DNA of 12,110 nucleotides, taken from assembly GCF_042665255.1 (NCBI RefSeq), contig NZ_JBHTCD010000061.1. One strand, given 5' to 3'. Under the pieces are notes generated by a model. That model was given only the letters and a program-made list of their open reading frames with translations. It was not told where the DNA came from and did not search any database. A program made the translations under genes and the position numbers. Position 1 is the stretch's first letter, and the number at the start of each line of letters is the position of its first letter. Shown here one piece after another: positions 1-6,546 of this stretch. The DNA comes from Insolitispirillum peregrinum. Lineage in GTDB: Bacteria > Pseudomonadota > Alphaproteobacteria > Rhodospirillales > Rhodospirillaceae.

Positions 1-313
1 TGTGCATCTGCGGCGGGGTCGGCATTTTCCGCGCCCCGGTTTCGCTCAGCCACAGGAACTGGTCTTCCCTGGCAGGCGTCAGCAGCGGCGCCCCCAGCTC
101 TTTCCAGTCCGGCAGCAGCTCGTTCAGTGCCCGCGGCTCCAGAACCGCCCCGGACAGGATGTGCGCCCCGACCTCGGACCCTTTTTCAATCACGCAGACG
201 GTCAGTTCCTGCCCGTCGGCCTGGGCTTTTTGCATCAGCCGGATCGCCGTCGACAGCCCCGACGGGCCGCCACCAACGATCACGACATCAAATTCCATGA
301 ATTCCCGTTCCAT
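1..313 (-). CDS. Electron transfer flavoprotein-ubiquinone oxidoreductase (ETF-QO), N-terminal part, cut by window edge
   Basis: This protein passes electrons from reduced electron transfer flavoprotein to ubiquinone at the inner membrane, using FAD and, in the C-terminal part not seen here, a 4Fe-4S cluster. The 104 visible residues begin MEREFMEFDVVIVGGGPSGL: a beta strand followed by the FAD-binding glycine motif (G14-G-G-P-S-G19), with an acidic residue at E43 ending the second strand. The segment EVGAHILSGAVLEPRALNEL (about 47-66) is characteristic of ETF-QO and separates it from FixC-type relatives. Family members are about 540-550 residues, so roughly a fifth is present. I chose the ATG at 313 because a strong GGAGG lies 4 nt upstream; a second ATG five codons in has no such site. 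The gene diverges from the glycosylase gene with about 118 bp between the starts. Product confident; completeness beyond the window unknown. Confidence 0.93.
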   Translation of the reverse strand, partial: MEREFMEFDVVIVGGGPSGLSTAIRLMQKAQADGQELTVCVIEKGSEVGAHILSGAVLEPRALNELLPDWKELGAPLLTPAREDQFLWLSETGARKMPTPPQMH

Positions 314-431
314 AACTCCTCCGGTGCGGTCTTGTGTTGCCCCTGGCCGCATGTGCGAAGGCGCTAGAATAGGGGGAGAGACTATAAAGGAAAAGCGTTG
401 CGTGCTACGGTGCCCCCGAACACTGCCGGAT

Positions 432-1343
432 ATGTTGATGACCATGACCTCTTTAGCCGCGTCGGACCCTTTGTCGCTGCCTGCTTTATTGCAGTGGTAT
501 CTTGATGCCGGGGTGGATGAGGCCATTGGCGACGAACCGCTGGACCGCTATCTGCTGTCACAGCAGGTCGTTCAGGCGGCACAGGCCGCCCGTGAAGCCC
601 GGCAGGCCGAGCGGACCGCCGGGCAGACCCGCCCCCCGATGCAAGCCGGGGGCAGGCAGGCCACGCAGGCATCCGACGGGCTGGTGCGCCCGACCTCGGT
701 CGGTCTGGCTGCCGCCCCGGCTCAGGCACGGGAAACGGCAACCCACGTCGCGGCAGGCTGCAAGACCCTGGCCGAGCTGCGCGCCGCCGTCGAAGCCTTT
801 GATGGCTGCGCCCTGAAGGTCACTGCCTCGACCACCGTTTTTGCCGATGGCAACCCGGCGGCTCCCCTGATGCTGATCGGTGAGGCCCCCGGTCGCGACG
901 AAGACCGGCAAGGCTTGCCGTTTGTGGGGGAAAGCGGCCAGTTACTGGCGAAAATGATGGCCAGCATCGGTTATGACCGCAGCCGCTATTACATCACCAA
1001 CGTCCTGCCATGGCGTCCGCCCGGCAACCGCACCCCGACCGATCAGGAAGTCGCCACCTGCCTGCCGTTCCTGACCCGCCACATTGAACTGGTCCAGCCC
1101 AGGGTGATCCTGCTGCTCGGCGGCCTGCCGACCAAAGCGCTGTTCGCCCGCCCGGAGGGCATCATGCGGCAGCGCGGCAAGTGGCGCGCCTATGAGAGTC
1201 CCGGTCTGTCGCACCCGATTCCCGCCCTTGCCACCCTGCATCCGGCCTTTCTTTTGCGACAACCCGGACAAAAACGGCTGGCATGGCGGGACTTGCTGGA
1301 AATTCTGAAGAAATTGCGCGGGTTAGGGGTTCATCCGGGCTGA
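432..1343 (+). CDS. udg: Uracil-DNA glycosylase, family-4-like, with incomplete Fe-S cysteine set
   Basis: It removes uracil from DNA to start base excision repair in the cytoplasm. From the ATG at 432 it has 303 residues. Residues 1-40 form a conserved N-terminal stretch (WYLDAGVDEAIGDEPLDRY), about 45-105 an Ala/Gln/Arg-rich low-complexity linker, and 110-295 the glycosylase domain. Visible motifs are GEAPG at 150-154 followed by ED and GLPFVG, TNVLPWRPPGNRTP at 189-202, LLGG near 228-231, and LHPAFLLR at 269-276 carrying the HP motif. Classical family 4 enzymes bind a 4Fe-4S cluster with four cysteines. Here only C126 (FDGCALK) and C210 (ATCLPF) sit at matching places; F123 and W194 replace the other two. 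The start is uncertain: there is no strong Shine-Dalgarno at 432, and an in-frame GTG at 402 (after AAAGG) or the ATGs at 438 and 444 are alternatives. The frame is open back to 159, but that part is antisense to the ETF-QO gene. Confidence 0.9.
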   Translation: MLMTMTSLAASDPLSLPALLQWYLDAGVDEAIGDEPLDRYLLSQQVVQAAQAAREARQAERTAGQTRPPMQAGGRQATQASDGLVRPTSVGLAAAPAQARETATHVAAGCKTLAELRAAVEAFDGCALKVTASTTVFADGNPAAPLMLIGEAPGRDEDRQGLPFVGESGQLLAKMMASIGYDRSRYYITNVLPWRPPGNRTPTDQEVATCLPFLTRHIELVQPRVILLLGGLPTKALFARPEGIMRQRGKWRAYESPGLSHPIPALATLHPAFLLRQPGQKRLAWRDLLEILKKLRGLGVHPG

Positions 1344-1390
1344 TTTCCCCCCGATTTACCCCTGTTAACCCCCCGCAAACCCGCATAAAA

Positions 1391-1420
1391 CCGTGGCCCT
1401 AATGGCCTAAACGGGCTTTT
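1391..1420 (+). terminator. Weak candidate terminator after the glycosylase gene
   Basis: CCGT (1391-1394) pairs with ACGG (1411-1414), and inside it GGCC (1395-1398) pairs with GGCC (1404-1407), leaving a 3-nt bulge. GCTTTT follows directly. The stem is short and the T run is only four, so this is a possible rather than clear intrinsic terminator. It ends just before the promoter of the next gene. Confidence 0.35.
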
Positions 1421-1425
1421 ATGGG

Positions 1426-1454
1426 TTGAGCAGAACGATCTGCATCCGTATAAC
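1426..1454 (+). promoter_or_regulatory. Sigma70-type promoter for the lytic transglycosylase gene
   Basis: A -35 box TTGAGC (1426-1431) and a -10 box TATAAC (1449-1454) are separated by exactly 17 bases. Transcription would start near 1461, giving a leader of about 110 nt before the ATG at 1570. An inverted repeat, GCAGA-ACGA-TCTGC (1430-1443), overlaps the end of the -35 box and the spacer, where a repressor could sit; that role is inference. Confidence 0.65.
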
Positions 1455-1528
1455 CAATCCAACAAAAATTTGATCACGCTCTGGTGAAGATGAGGCTTCC
1501 GGCTGCGGCATTGATGACCGCGGATGCC

Positions 1529-1548
1529 GGTGCGGTCCCGACCGCACC
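1529..1548 (+). promoter_or_regulatory. Perfect inverted repeat in the leader of the lytic transglycosylase gene
   Basis: GGTGCGGTC (1529-1537) and GACCGCACC (1540-1548) form a perfect 9-bp inverted repeat around two bases. In RNA it would fold as a hairpin ending 5 nt before the GGGGGGAG ribosome binding site (1554-1561). It could influence translation initiation or be a protein-binding site. No T run follows, so it is not an intrinsic terminator. Function unproven. Confidence 0.5.
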
Positions 1549-1569
1549 ATTCTGGGGGGAGCCTGCAAA

Positions 1570-3585
1570 ATGGGGAATGAGACTATGACGCTGGACCTCC
1601 TCCGGCGCCGTACCGGCGTTGACACCCGTGATGTGGGATACTCCCGTAAGATCCGTCGCTCTGTGGCGGCTTTTGCCTTGGCCCTGACGCTGGCACCGCT
1701 GGCCGCACAGGCTCAGCCCACCACCGGGCGCTTTGAATTCCCCTCGCTGTTCGATGCCCCCGAAGACCGGACAGAGTCATCTGAACAGACCCGGCAAGCG
1801 GCCTATGCTCCGGCGACCCAAACCGCCCGGAGCGGCAGCGTTCTGAGCGCCAGCGACGAAGACACCTATCGCCAGATTTTCCGTGCACAGGAGCGTGGCT
1901 CGTGGAGCGAAGCCGACCGTCTGCTGTCGCGTCTGCAGGACCGCAGCCTGATGGGCTATGTGCTGTCGCAACGCTATCTGCACCCGGCCACCCGCGCCAG
2001 CTATGAAGAACTGCGCGACTGGCTGACCCAGTACCGCGACCTGCCGCAGGCCGAATCCATCCGCAAGCTGGCCGAACAGCGCGTCAAGGGCGTCAAAGGC
2101 AACAAGGGCCGTGCCCTGTCGCTGCCGTCTCCCACCTGGGATGGCCTGACCGGCAGCGGTGGCGCAGGCGATGTCCACGCCGAAAGCAGCGGTCTGGAAG
2201 GCAGCTACAGCTCGTCTGGCGACAAGGCCCGCGCCGCAAAGCTGTGGCAGCGGTTCCATCAGGAAATCCGCAGCGGCAGCACCTATAACGCCCTGCGTCT
2301 GGTGCAGGCGGCCTCGCCCGGTCAGGACATGGCCCGCCTCGACCTTGACCGCATGCGGTCGTACCTCGCCTATGTGCTGTTCATCGAAGGCAATGATGCC
2401 CAGGCCCTCGAGCTGGCCCGTCAGGCCGTCAACAGCTCGGGCGATGGCGTCGGACAGGGCCTGTGGGCCGGTGGGCTGGCCCTGTGGCGTCAGGGCAACC
2501 TCGACGAAGCCCGCCAGTGGTTTGAGCGGCTGGCACAGGCCCCGCGCACCAGCCCGTGGCTGACCGCTGCCGGGGCCTACTGGGCCGCCCGGGCCGCCCT
2601 GCGCGACCATCGCCCGGATCAGATGGGCAGCTATCTGCGTCTGGCCGCCGACCATCCGCGCACCTTTTATGGCCTGCTGGCCCGCCGCGCCCTCGGGTTG
2701 TCGTCGCGCATCCAGTGGGAAGCCAGCGCCCTGAGCACCAGCGAAACCGCCGCCCTGCAACGGGCCAACGAAGGCCGTCGCGCGCTGGCGCTGGCTCAGG
2801 TCGGCAAGACCGCCGAAGCCGAACAGGAACTGCGCGGCCTGTACCGGTCGGCCAGCGGCGACCAGCGGGACGCCATCCTGCGCATGGCCGACCTGTCGGG
2901 CATGTCCGGTCTGGCGCTGTACCTGTCAGCGATCCGCAGCCGCTCGGCGGGGGGGGAAGCGGTCGCCGATGCCGTCGCCGGAGCCATTGCCAACGCCCGC
3001 TATCCGGTTCCGACCTGGAGTCCGCAGGATGGCTGGCGCCTTGACCGGGCGCTGATTTTCGCCTTTGTCCGTCAGGAGTCGGCCTTTGACCCGTCGGCCC
3101 AGTCCGGTGCCGGGGCCCGTGGCCTGATGCAGGTGATGCCCGCCACCGCCGACCTGATCGCCCGCAAGACCGGCAGCGACCTTGGCCGCAAGGATTTGAT
3201 GTCGCCGGAACGCAATCTGGCCCTTGGGCAGCGTTATCTGGAACACCTGCTGACCTCGGGCGATGTCGAAGGCAACCTGTTCTATGCCGCCGCCGCCTAT
3301 AACGCCGGTCCTGGCAATCTGAAGAAATGGAAAGACCTGCTGGCAACCCGTTCGGGCAACCCGCAGGCCGCCAACGACCCGCTGCTGTTCATCGAAAGCA
3401 TCCCGATGCGCGAAACCCGCGCCTATGTCGAACAGGTGATGGCCAACATGTGGCTGTACTATGATCGTCTGGGACAGCATGCCCCCAGTCTGGATTCAGT
3501 TGCAGCCGGTGACTGGCCGCGCTATGTCCCTCAGGACAACGTCGGTATGGCGGCTGCGCCGTCCGGGTCTGCCGTCACGCGCTAG
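1570..3585 (+). CDS. slt: Soluble lytic murein transglycosylase (Slt70-type)
   Basis: It cleaves the MurNAc-GlcNAc bond of peptidoglycan in the periplasm, leaving 1,6-anhydro-muramyl ends. Residues 1-30 form a long basic n-region, about 31-48 a hydrophobic core ending AQA, giving a likely signal peptidase I site at 48/49. Residues about 60-480 are helical and rich in Ala, Arg and Trp, with helix-repeat-like segments (EGNDAQALELARQAV, QGNLDEARQWFERLA) as in the Slt superhelical ring. The C-terminal catalytic domain (about 485-645) shows RQESAFDP with catalytic E503, GLMQVMP at 518-524, AAYNAGP ending at 581, and IPMRETRAYV at 611-620. The length of 671 is normal for the alphaproteobacterial form. 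The ATG at 1570 is supported by GGGGGGAG eight bases upstream; an ATG at 1585 would shorten the n-region. It has its own promoter, and its stop codon lies inside the downstream palindromic repeat. Confidence 0.94.
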   Translation: MGNETMTLDLLRRRTGVDTRDVGYSRKIRRSVAAFALALTLAPLAAQAQPTTGRFEFPSLFDAPEDRTESSEQTRQAAYAPATQTARSGSVLSASDEDTYRQIFRAQERGSWSEADRLLSRLQDRSLMGYVLSQRYLHPATRASYEELRDWLTQYRDLPQAESIRKLAEQRVKGVKGNKGRALSLPSPTWDGLTGSGGAGDVHAESSGLEGSYSSSGDKARAAKLWQRFHQEIRSGSTYNALRLVQAASPGQDMARLDLDRMRSYLAYVLFIEGNDAQALELARQAVNSSGDGVGQGLWAGGLALWRQGNLDEARQWFERLAQAPRTSPWLTAAGAYWAARAALRDHRPDQMGSYLRLAADHPRTFYGLLARRALGLSSRIQWEASALSTSETAALQRANEGRRALALAQVGKTAEAEQELRGLYRSASGDQRDAILRMADLSGMSGLALYLSAIRSRSAGGEAVADAVAGAIANARYPVPTWSPQDGWRLDRALIFAFVRQESAFDPSAQSGAGARGLMQVMPATADLIARKTGSDLGRKDLMSPERNLALGQRYLEHLLTSGDVEGNLFYAAAAYNAGPGNLKKWKDLLATRSGNPQAANDPLLFIESIPMRETRAYVEQVMANMWLYYDRLGQHAPSLDSVAAGDWPRYVPQDNVGMAAAPSGSAVTR

Positions 3586-3624
3586 AGCGTTTTCCGTTTT
3601 CTCTGAATCGGGTCAAACGCTCTA
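3583..3624. repeat. Palindromic intergenic repeat, first hairpin (TAGAGCGTTT type)
   Basis: TAGAGCGTTT (3583-3592) and AAACGCTCTA (3615-3624) form a perfect 10-bp inverted repeat around 22 bases that include GAATCGGGTC. The left arm contains the TAG stop of the transglycosylase gene. From memory, AGAGCG...CGCTCT elements with a GAATCGG-like core are dispersed in many alphaproteobacterial genomes. There is no T run after it, so any terminator activity would be incidental. Confidence 0.7.
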
Positions 3625-3638
3625 ACATCTTGTGTTTC

Positions 3639-3687
3639 TAGCAAATACGTCGTCGCAGATGCGTCCATCTGCTCGGGATTTGCTCTA
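3639..3687. repeat. Palindromic intergenic repeat, second nested hairpin
   Basis: Outer arms AGCAAAT (3640-3646) and ATTTGCT (3678-3684) enclose inner arms GCAGATG (3655-3661) and CATCTGC (3666-3672) around the loop CGTC. The element ends in CTCTA, echoing the TAGAG edge of the hairpin just upstream, so the two probably form one compound repeat of about 105 bp filling most of the gap before moaB. Confidence 0.65.
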
Positions 3688-3739
3688 GCACCGTGGCCTG
3701 ACCCGGCATGATGCACCGCCCTCAACAAAGAGGCAGAGC

Positions 3740-4291
3740 ATGAGCCAGATCAGTGGCGAGCGTGAGTTCATTCCGGTACGCATTGCCGTGCTGACCGTTT
3801 CCGATACCCGGACGCTGGAAAACGACCGCTCCGGTGATACGCTGGTGCAGCGCCTGACCGATGCCGGGCATATTCTGGCCGACCGGGCGATCATCACCGA
3901 TGATGCCGACCTGATCGCCGCCCAGTTGCGGAGCTGGATTGCCGACCGCGAAGTCGATGTGGTGATTTCCACCGGCGGCACCGGCGTCACCGGGCGCGAC
4001 GTCACCCCCGAAGCCCTGCAACAGGTGATCGAGAAGGACATTCCCGGCTTTGGCGAGCTGTTCCGCTGGCTGAGTTACCAGAAGATCGGCACCTCGACCA
4101 TCCAGAGCCGCGCCATGGCCGGTGTTGCCGATGGCACCTATATCTTTGCCCTGCCCGGTTCGACCGGGGCCTGCAAGGATGGCTGGGACGATATCCTGTC
4201 GACCCAGCTCGACAGCCGGTTCCGCCCCTGCAACTTCGTGGAACTGCTGCCCCGCCTGCGCGAGCACCTGCCCCACGACGATCACCACTAA
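3740..4291 (+). CDS. moaB: Molybdenum cofactor biosynthesis protein MoaB
   Basis: This is a member of the MoaB/Mog family, which binds molybdopterin and, in the Mog/MoeA route, adenylylates it before metal insertion; bacterial MoaB proteins vary in how active they are. The 183 residues are the usual single-domain length. Visible motifs are the first strand AVLTVSDTR (16-24), SGDTL (31-35), the molybdopterin-binding glycine loop STGGTGVTGRDVTPEA (77-92), IPGFGELFRWLSYQKIGTSTIQ (101-122), typical of MoaB rather than MogA, and ALPGSTGACKDGW (137-149). The start is supported by AAAGAGG six bases upstream. The tail ends in the His/Asp-rich HLPHDDHH. It lies alone between a palindromic repeat and a hairpin terminator, with no other molybdenum genes here, so it is probably transcribed singly. 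Family assignment is firm; which molybdoenzyme it serves is unknown. Confidence 0.94.
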   Translation: MSQISGEREFIPVRIAVLTVSDTRTLENDRSGDTLVQRLTDAGHILADRAIITDDADLIAAQLRSWIADREVDVVISTGGTGVTGRDVTPEALQQVIEKDIPGFGELFRWLSYQKIGTSTIQSRAMAGVADGTYIFALPGSTGACKDGWDDILSTQLDSRFRPCNFVELLPRLREHLPHDDHH

Positions 4292-4359
4292 ATCAGAGCG
4301 TGTTCAATGTGACGCCACAGGACAGTTGGTGGAAAAGAATGGGCTATCGCTCAAACCCA

Positions 4360-4397
4360 TTCGGGGCCTGAGGCCCCGAACCTCCATTTTTTCTTTC
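4360..4397 (+). terminator. Likely terminator of moaB
   Basis: TTCGGGGCC (4360-4368) and GGCCCCGAA (4372-4380) make a perfect 9-bp stem with a TGA loop. A T-rich tract starts six bases later (six T from 4387, then CTTTC). The gap between stem and T run is longer than ideal. The core GGGGCCTNAGGCCCC resembles the hairpin of the dispersed repeat immediately downstream. A second inverted pair, GAATGGG (4337-4343) and CCCATTC (4356-4362), overlaps the left arm by three bases and could compete with it. Confidence 0.55.
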
Positions 4398-4411
4398 AAT
4401 ATCAATTCAAT

Positions 4412-4466
4412 GGGGTCCGGGGCCTCAAGGCCCCGGTGAGGTTTGGAGCAGCGCTCCATGACCCTG
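4412..4466 (-). repeat. GC-rich dispersed intergenic repeat, copy 1
   Basis: This 55-bp unit matches the reverse complement of 10267-10321 with three mismatches (52 of 55 by direct comparison). It contains a perfect 9-bp hairpin, CCGGGGCCT (4417-4425) and AGGCCCCGG (4428-4436), and a smaller one, TGGAGC-AGC-GCTCCA (4444-4458). It lies in the 3' region of the chemoreceptor gene ending at 4511. Read along that gene, the unit runs from CAGGGTC to GGACCCC, the same orientation the other copy has relative to guaA. Confidence 0.8.
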
Positions 4467-4510
4467 TTTTCTGTTTGTTGTGTCCTGTGCCGGCCATGCT
4501 GCCAACCGGA

Positions 4511-6190
4511 TCAGGCGCGCACCTGCGCCAGCATGGTGACCATTTCACCGCGCAACTGACGGGCAATCCCGGCCACGTCATTGGCAGAGCGCGACACATC
4601 GTGAGCGGCCTTGTCGGCGTCTTCAACAGCGCGGCTGACCCCACTGACCCCGCGTGAGACATCAACGGTACCCCGTGCCGCCTCGGCCACGTTGCGGGCG
4701 ATTTCCTGCGTTGCCGCTCCCTGCTCTTCGACCGCAGCGGCAATGTTGGTGGCAATCTCGTCAATACGACCAATGATCGCCACGATCCCCTGAATGGCAT
4801 TCACCGCCCCACGGGTCTGCAATTGCACGTTGGCGATCTGCTGGGAAATGTCTTCGGTGGCCCTCGCCGTCTGGTTGGCCAGCGTCTTGACCTCGTTGGC
4901 GACCACCGCAAAACCCTTGCCCGCTTCGCCCGCACGCGCCGATTCGATGGTGGCATTCAGGGCCAGCAGGTTGGTCTGGCTGGCGATATCGGTAATCAGC
5001 CCGACCACCCGGCCAATCTGTTCGGCGGACACGTTCAGGTCGGCAACCATCTGGTTGGCCGCATCGGCATTGCCCACGGCGTCACTGGCGATGCTGTTGG
5101 CTTCGGCCAGACGGCGGGCAATTTCCCCCATTGATGCCGCCAGCTCTTCCGAGGCTCCCGCCACCGCTTCAACGCTGGTCGAGGCTTCGGTCGAGGCGCT
5201 GTCGATGGTGCCGCACAGCGCATCGGCGTCTTCGGTCGATTTTTCCAGTCCTTCCGCCAGCCCTTGCATGGAATGCGCCGTATCACTCAGCACATGCACC
5301 AGCGAGCCAACCTTTTCTTCAAAGTGGTCCGCCATGTCCAGCATCGCCTGCCGCCGCAATTGTTCCTGCCGCGCTTCATGATCGGCATGTTCCCGTTCCA
5401 GCCGCTGGCGTTCGGCGGCATTGGCCTGAAAGACCTCCAGCGCCCGGGCCATTTCACCGACTTCGTCATGGCGGTCCAGACCGTTGATGGTGGTATGCAA
5501 ATCGCCATCGGCCACCCGCCGCATCGCCCGGGTCAAAGCCCCCAGCGGTTTGGTGATCGAGCCGCCAATCACAAAGGCAATGCTGCCGGCAACCAGCATC
5601 AAGACCAGCGACACCCCCCCGAACATGCCGACATCGTTCCAGAAGCTGTCGCTCATGTCGTCCATGTAAACACCGGTGGCAATTACCCAGCCCCACGGCG
5701 CAAACGGTGCCCCATAGGCGATTTTGTCGCTGGGCTTTGCGCCTTGGGTCTTGGCCCACTGGTACCGCACAAAGCCGCCGCCCTGTCTGGCCTGATTGAT
5801 CACTTCCTGCACAATCAGCGTCCCGTTGGGATCTTTCAGGCCCAACTGGGGCTTGCCTTCCAGAGACGCATTCTGGCCATGGGCCAGCATCAGCCCGCTC
5901 TGGTCCACAATGAACAGGTATTCGCTGCCATCATAATGCATGGCCCGCACCGCATTGCGCGCAGCCTCTTGCGCCTCGGCCTGCGTCAGCGAACCCTTGG
6001 CCGCAAGGTCCTGATAATGCTGAATGGTGCTGACCGCCACCGCCGTCAGGGAGCGAATCTTGTTGATGCGTTCGTTCAGCAAACTGTCCCACAGGGCATT
6101 TGCCCCCAGCAGGCCGACCACCACCACATTCAAGGCAAGGATGAGGACCGGAAACCACAGGCGGGTAGAAATGCGCACTTTGCCAAGCAT
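4511..6190 (-). CDS. Methyl-accepting chemotaxis protein with periplasmic single-Cache sensor
   Basis: It is an inner-membrane chemoreceptor that controls a CheA/CheW complex. The 559 residues run: short basic start, TM1 (about 12-33), periplasmic sensor (about 34-187) of sCache_2 type with NAVRAMHYDGSEYLFIVDQS and KIAYGAPFAPWGWVIATGVYMDD, TM2 (about 188-209), HAMP (about 210-262, starting SITKPLGALTRAM), a coiled coil, and a methyl-accepting domain. The hairpin tip QTNLLALNATIESARAGEAGKGFAVVA (405-431, key residues only) is highly conserved. Its heptad arrangement resembles the 36H class common in Rhodospirillales. The protein ends LAQVRA with no CheR-binding pentapeptide. Ligand unknown; sCache_2 sensors often bind small carboxylates. 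ATG at 6190 has GGGGG seven bases upstream. It is paralogous along its whole length to the receptor ending at 6547, but a strong hairpin between them suggests separate transcription. C326 lies at nearly the same register as the cysteine pair in the paralog. Confidence 0.95.
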   Translation of the reverse strand: MLGKVRISTRLWFPVLILALNVVVVGLLGANALWDSLLNERINKIRSLTAVAVSTIQHYQDLAAKGSLTQAEAQEAARNAVRAMHYDGSEYLFIVDQSGLMLAHGQNASLEGKPQLGLKDPNGTLIVQEVINQARQGGGFVRYQWAKTQGAKPSDKIAYGAPFAPWGWVIATGVYMDDMSDSFWNDVGMFGGVSLVLMLVAGSIAFVIGGSITKPLGALTRAMRRVADGDLHTTINGLDRHDEVGEMARALEVFQANAAERQRLEREHADHEARQEQLRRQAMLDMADHFEEKVGSLVHVLSDTAHSMQGLAEGLEKSTEDADALCGTIDSASTEASTSVEAVAGASEELAASMGEIARRLAEANSIASDAVGNADAANQMVADLNVSAEQIGRVVGLITDIASQTNLLALNATIESARAGEAGKGFAVVANEVKTLANQTARATEDISQQIANVQLQTRGAVNAIQGIVAIIGRIDEIATNIAAAVEEQGAATQEIARNVAEAARGTVDVSRGVSGVSRAVEDADKAAHDVSRSANDVAGIARQLRGEMVTMLAQVRA

Positions 6191-6220
6191 CGAAATGCCC
6201 CCATGACAGTTCTGTTAAGG

Positions 6221-6248
6221 CCATAAATTTTATGGCGTCTTTTATGGG
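6221..6248. promoter_or_regulatory. Palindrome with extra half-site upstream of a chemoreceptor gene
   Basis: CCATAAA-T-TTTATGG (6221-6235) is a perfect 7-bp inverted repeat around one base. A further TTTATGG (6242-6248) repeats one half-site 13 bases after its counterpart. It lies 31 bp before the start codon at 6190 on the minus strand, so it would be in the leader or near the promoter. It could be an operator; no regulator is encoded nearby. Confidence 0.4.
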
Positions 6249-6288
6249 GCAAGCTTCTGCATGTCTATGAATAAAAAGACTTAAGGAT

Positions 6289-6315
6289 GTATCCGGTCCG
6301 GGCAATACACTTTTA
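6289..6315 (-). promoter_or_regulatory. Possible sigma28 (FliA)-like promoter for the chemoreceptor gene
   Basis: On the minus strand TAAA (6315-6312) is followed after exactly 15 bases by CCGGATAC (6296-6289). The flagellar sigma28 consensus is TAAA, 15 bases, GCCGATAA; the -10 part matches at 5 of 8. Start would be near 6280, leaving a leader of about 90 nt. Receptor genes are common sigma28 targets, but the match is partial and such short patterns occur by chance. Confidence 0.3.
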
Positions 6316-6468
6316 ATTAGCCTGACTTCATATAATTGAAATTATCAAAAATATTCATTTCCAGATAGTTATCGGATTTGTGACGTGTCCACGCTCTCCA
6401 TCCACACCGAGCCATATGGGCCATCGGGACCAGTGCTTTCCGGCATTATGGACCAAAGGCCAAAGTCA

Positions 6469-6502
6469 AAGGCTGGACTCCCCCTGTCGGGAGTCCAGCC
6501 TT
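6469..6502 (-). terminator. Terminator of the upstream chemoreceptor gene
   Basis: AAGGCTGGACTCCC (6469-6482) and GGGAGTCCAGCCTT (6489-6502) form a perfect 14-bp stem around six bases, the strongest hairpin in the window. It begins 45 bases after the receptor stop codon on the minus strand. The following bases read TGACTTTGG, a weak T tract, so termination efficiency is uncertain, but the position and stem favour a terminator. Confidence 0.65.
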
Positions 6503-6546
6503 GGGACCAATCGCCCCGGCCCGGAGCAACGATGCTCGGGGCAGCC

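Noticed and set aside
2..367. 121-residue plus-strand open frame at the left edge
   Set aside because: It is antisense to the ETF-QO N-terminus, which has a clear FAD motif and ribosome binding site on the minus strand.
159..431. Upstream extension of the glycosylase frame to 159
   Set aside because: This part overlaps the ETF-QO start on the other strand and encodes no glycosylase-like sequence; the conserved protein begins near 432.
1777..2760. 327-residue minus-strand open frame
   Set aside because: It lies within the lytic transglycosylase gene on the opposite strand, is rich in Gly, Ala and Gln, and has no motif.
5264..6226. 320-residue plus-strand open frame
   Set aside because: It is antisense to the chemoreceptor at 4511-6190, is rich in His, Pro and Arg, and has no supporting features.
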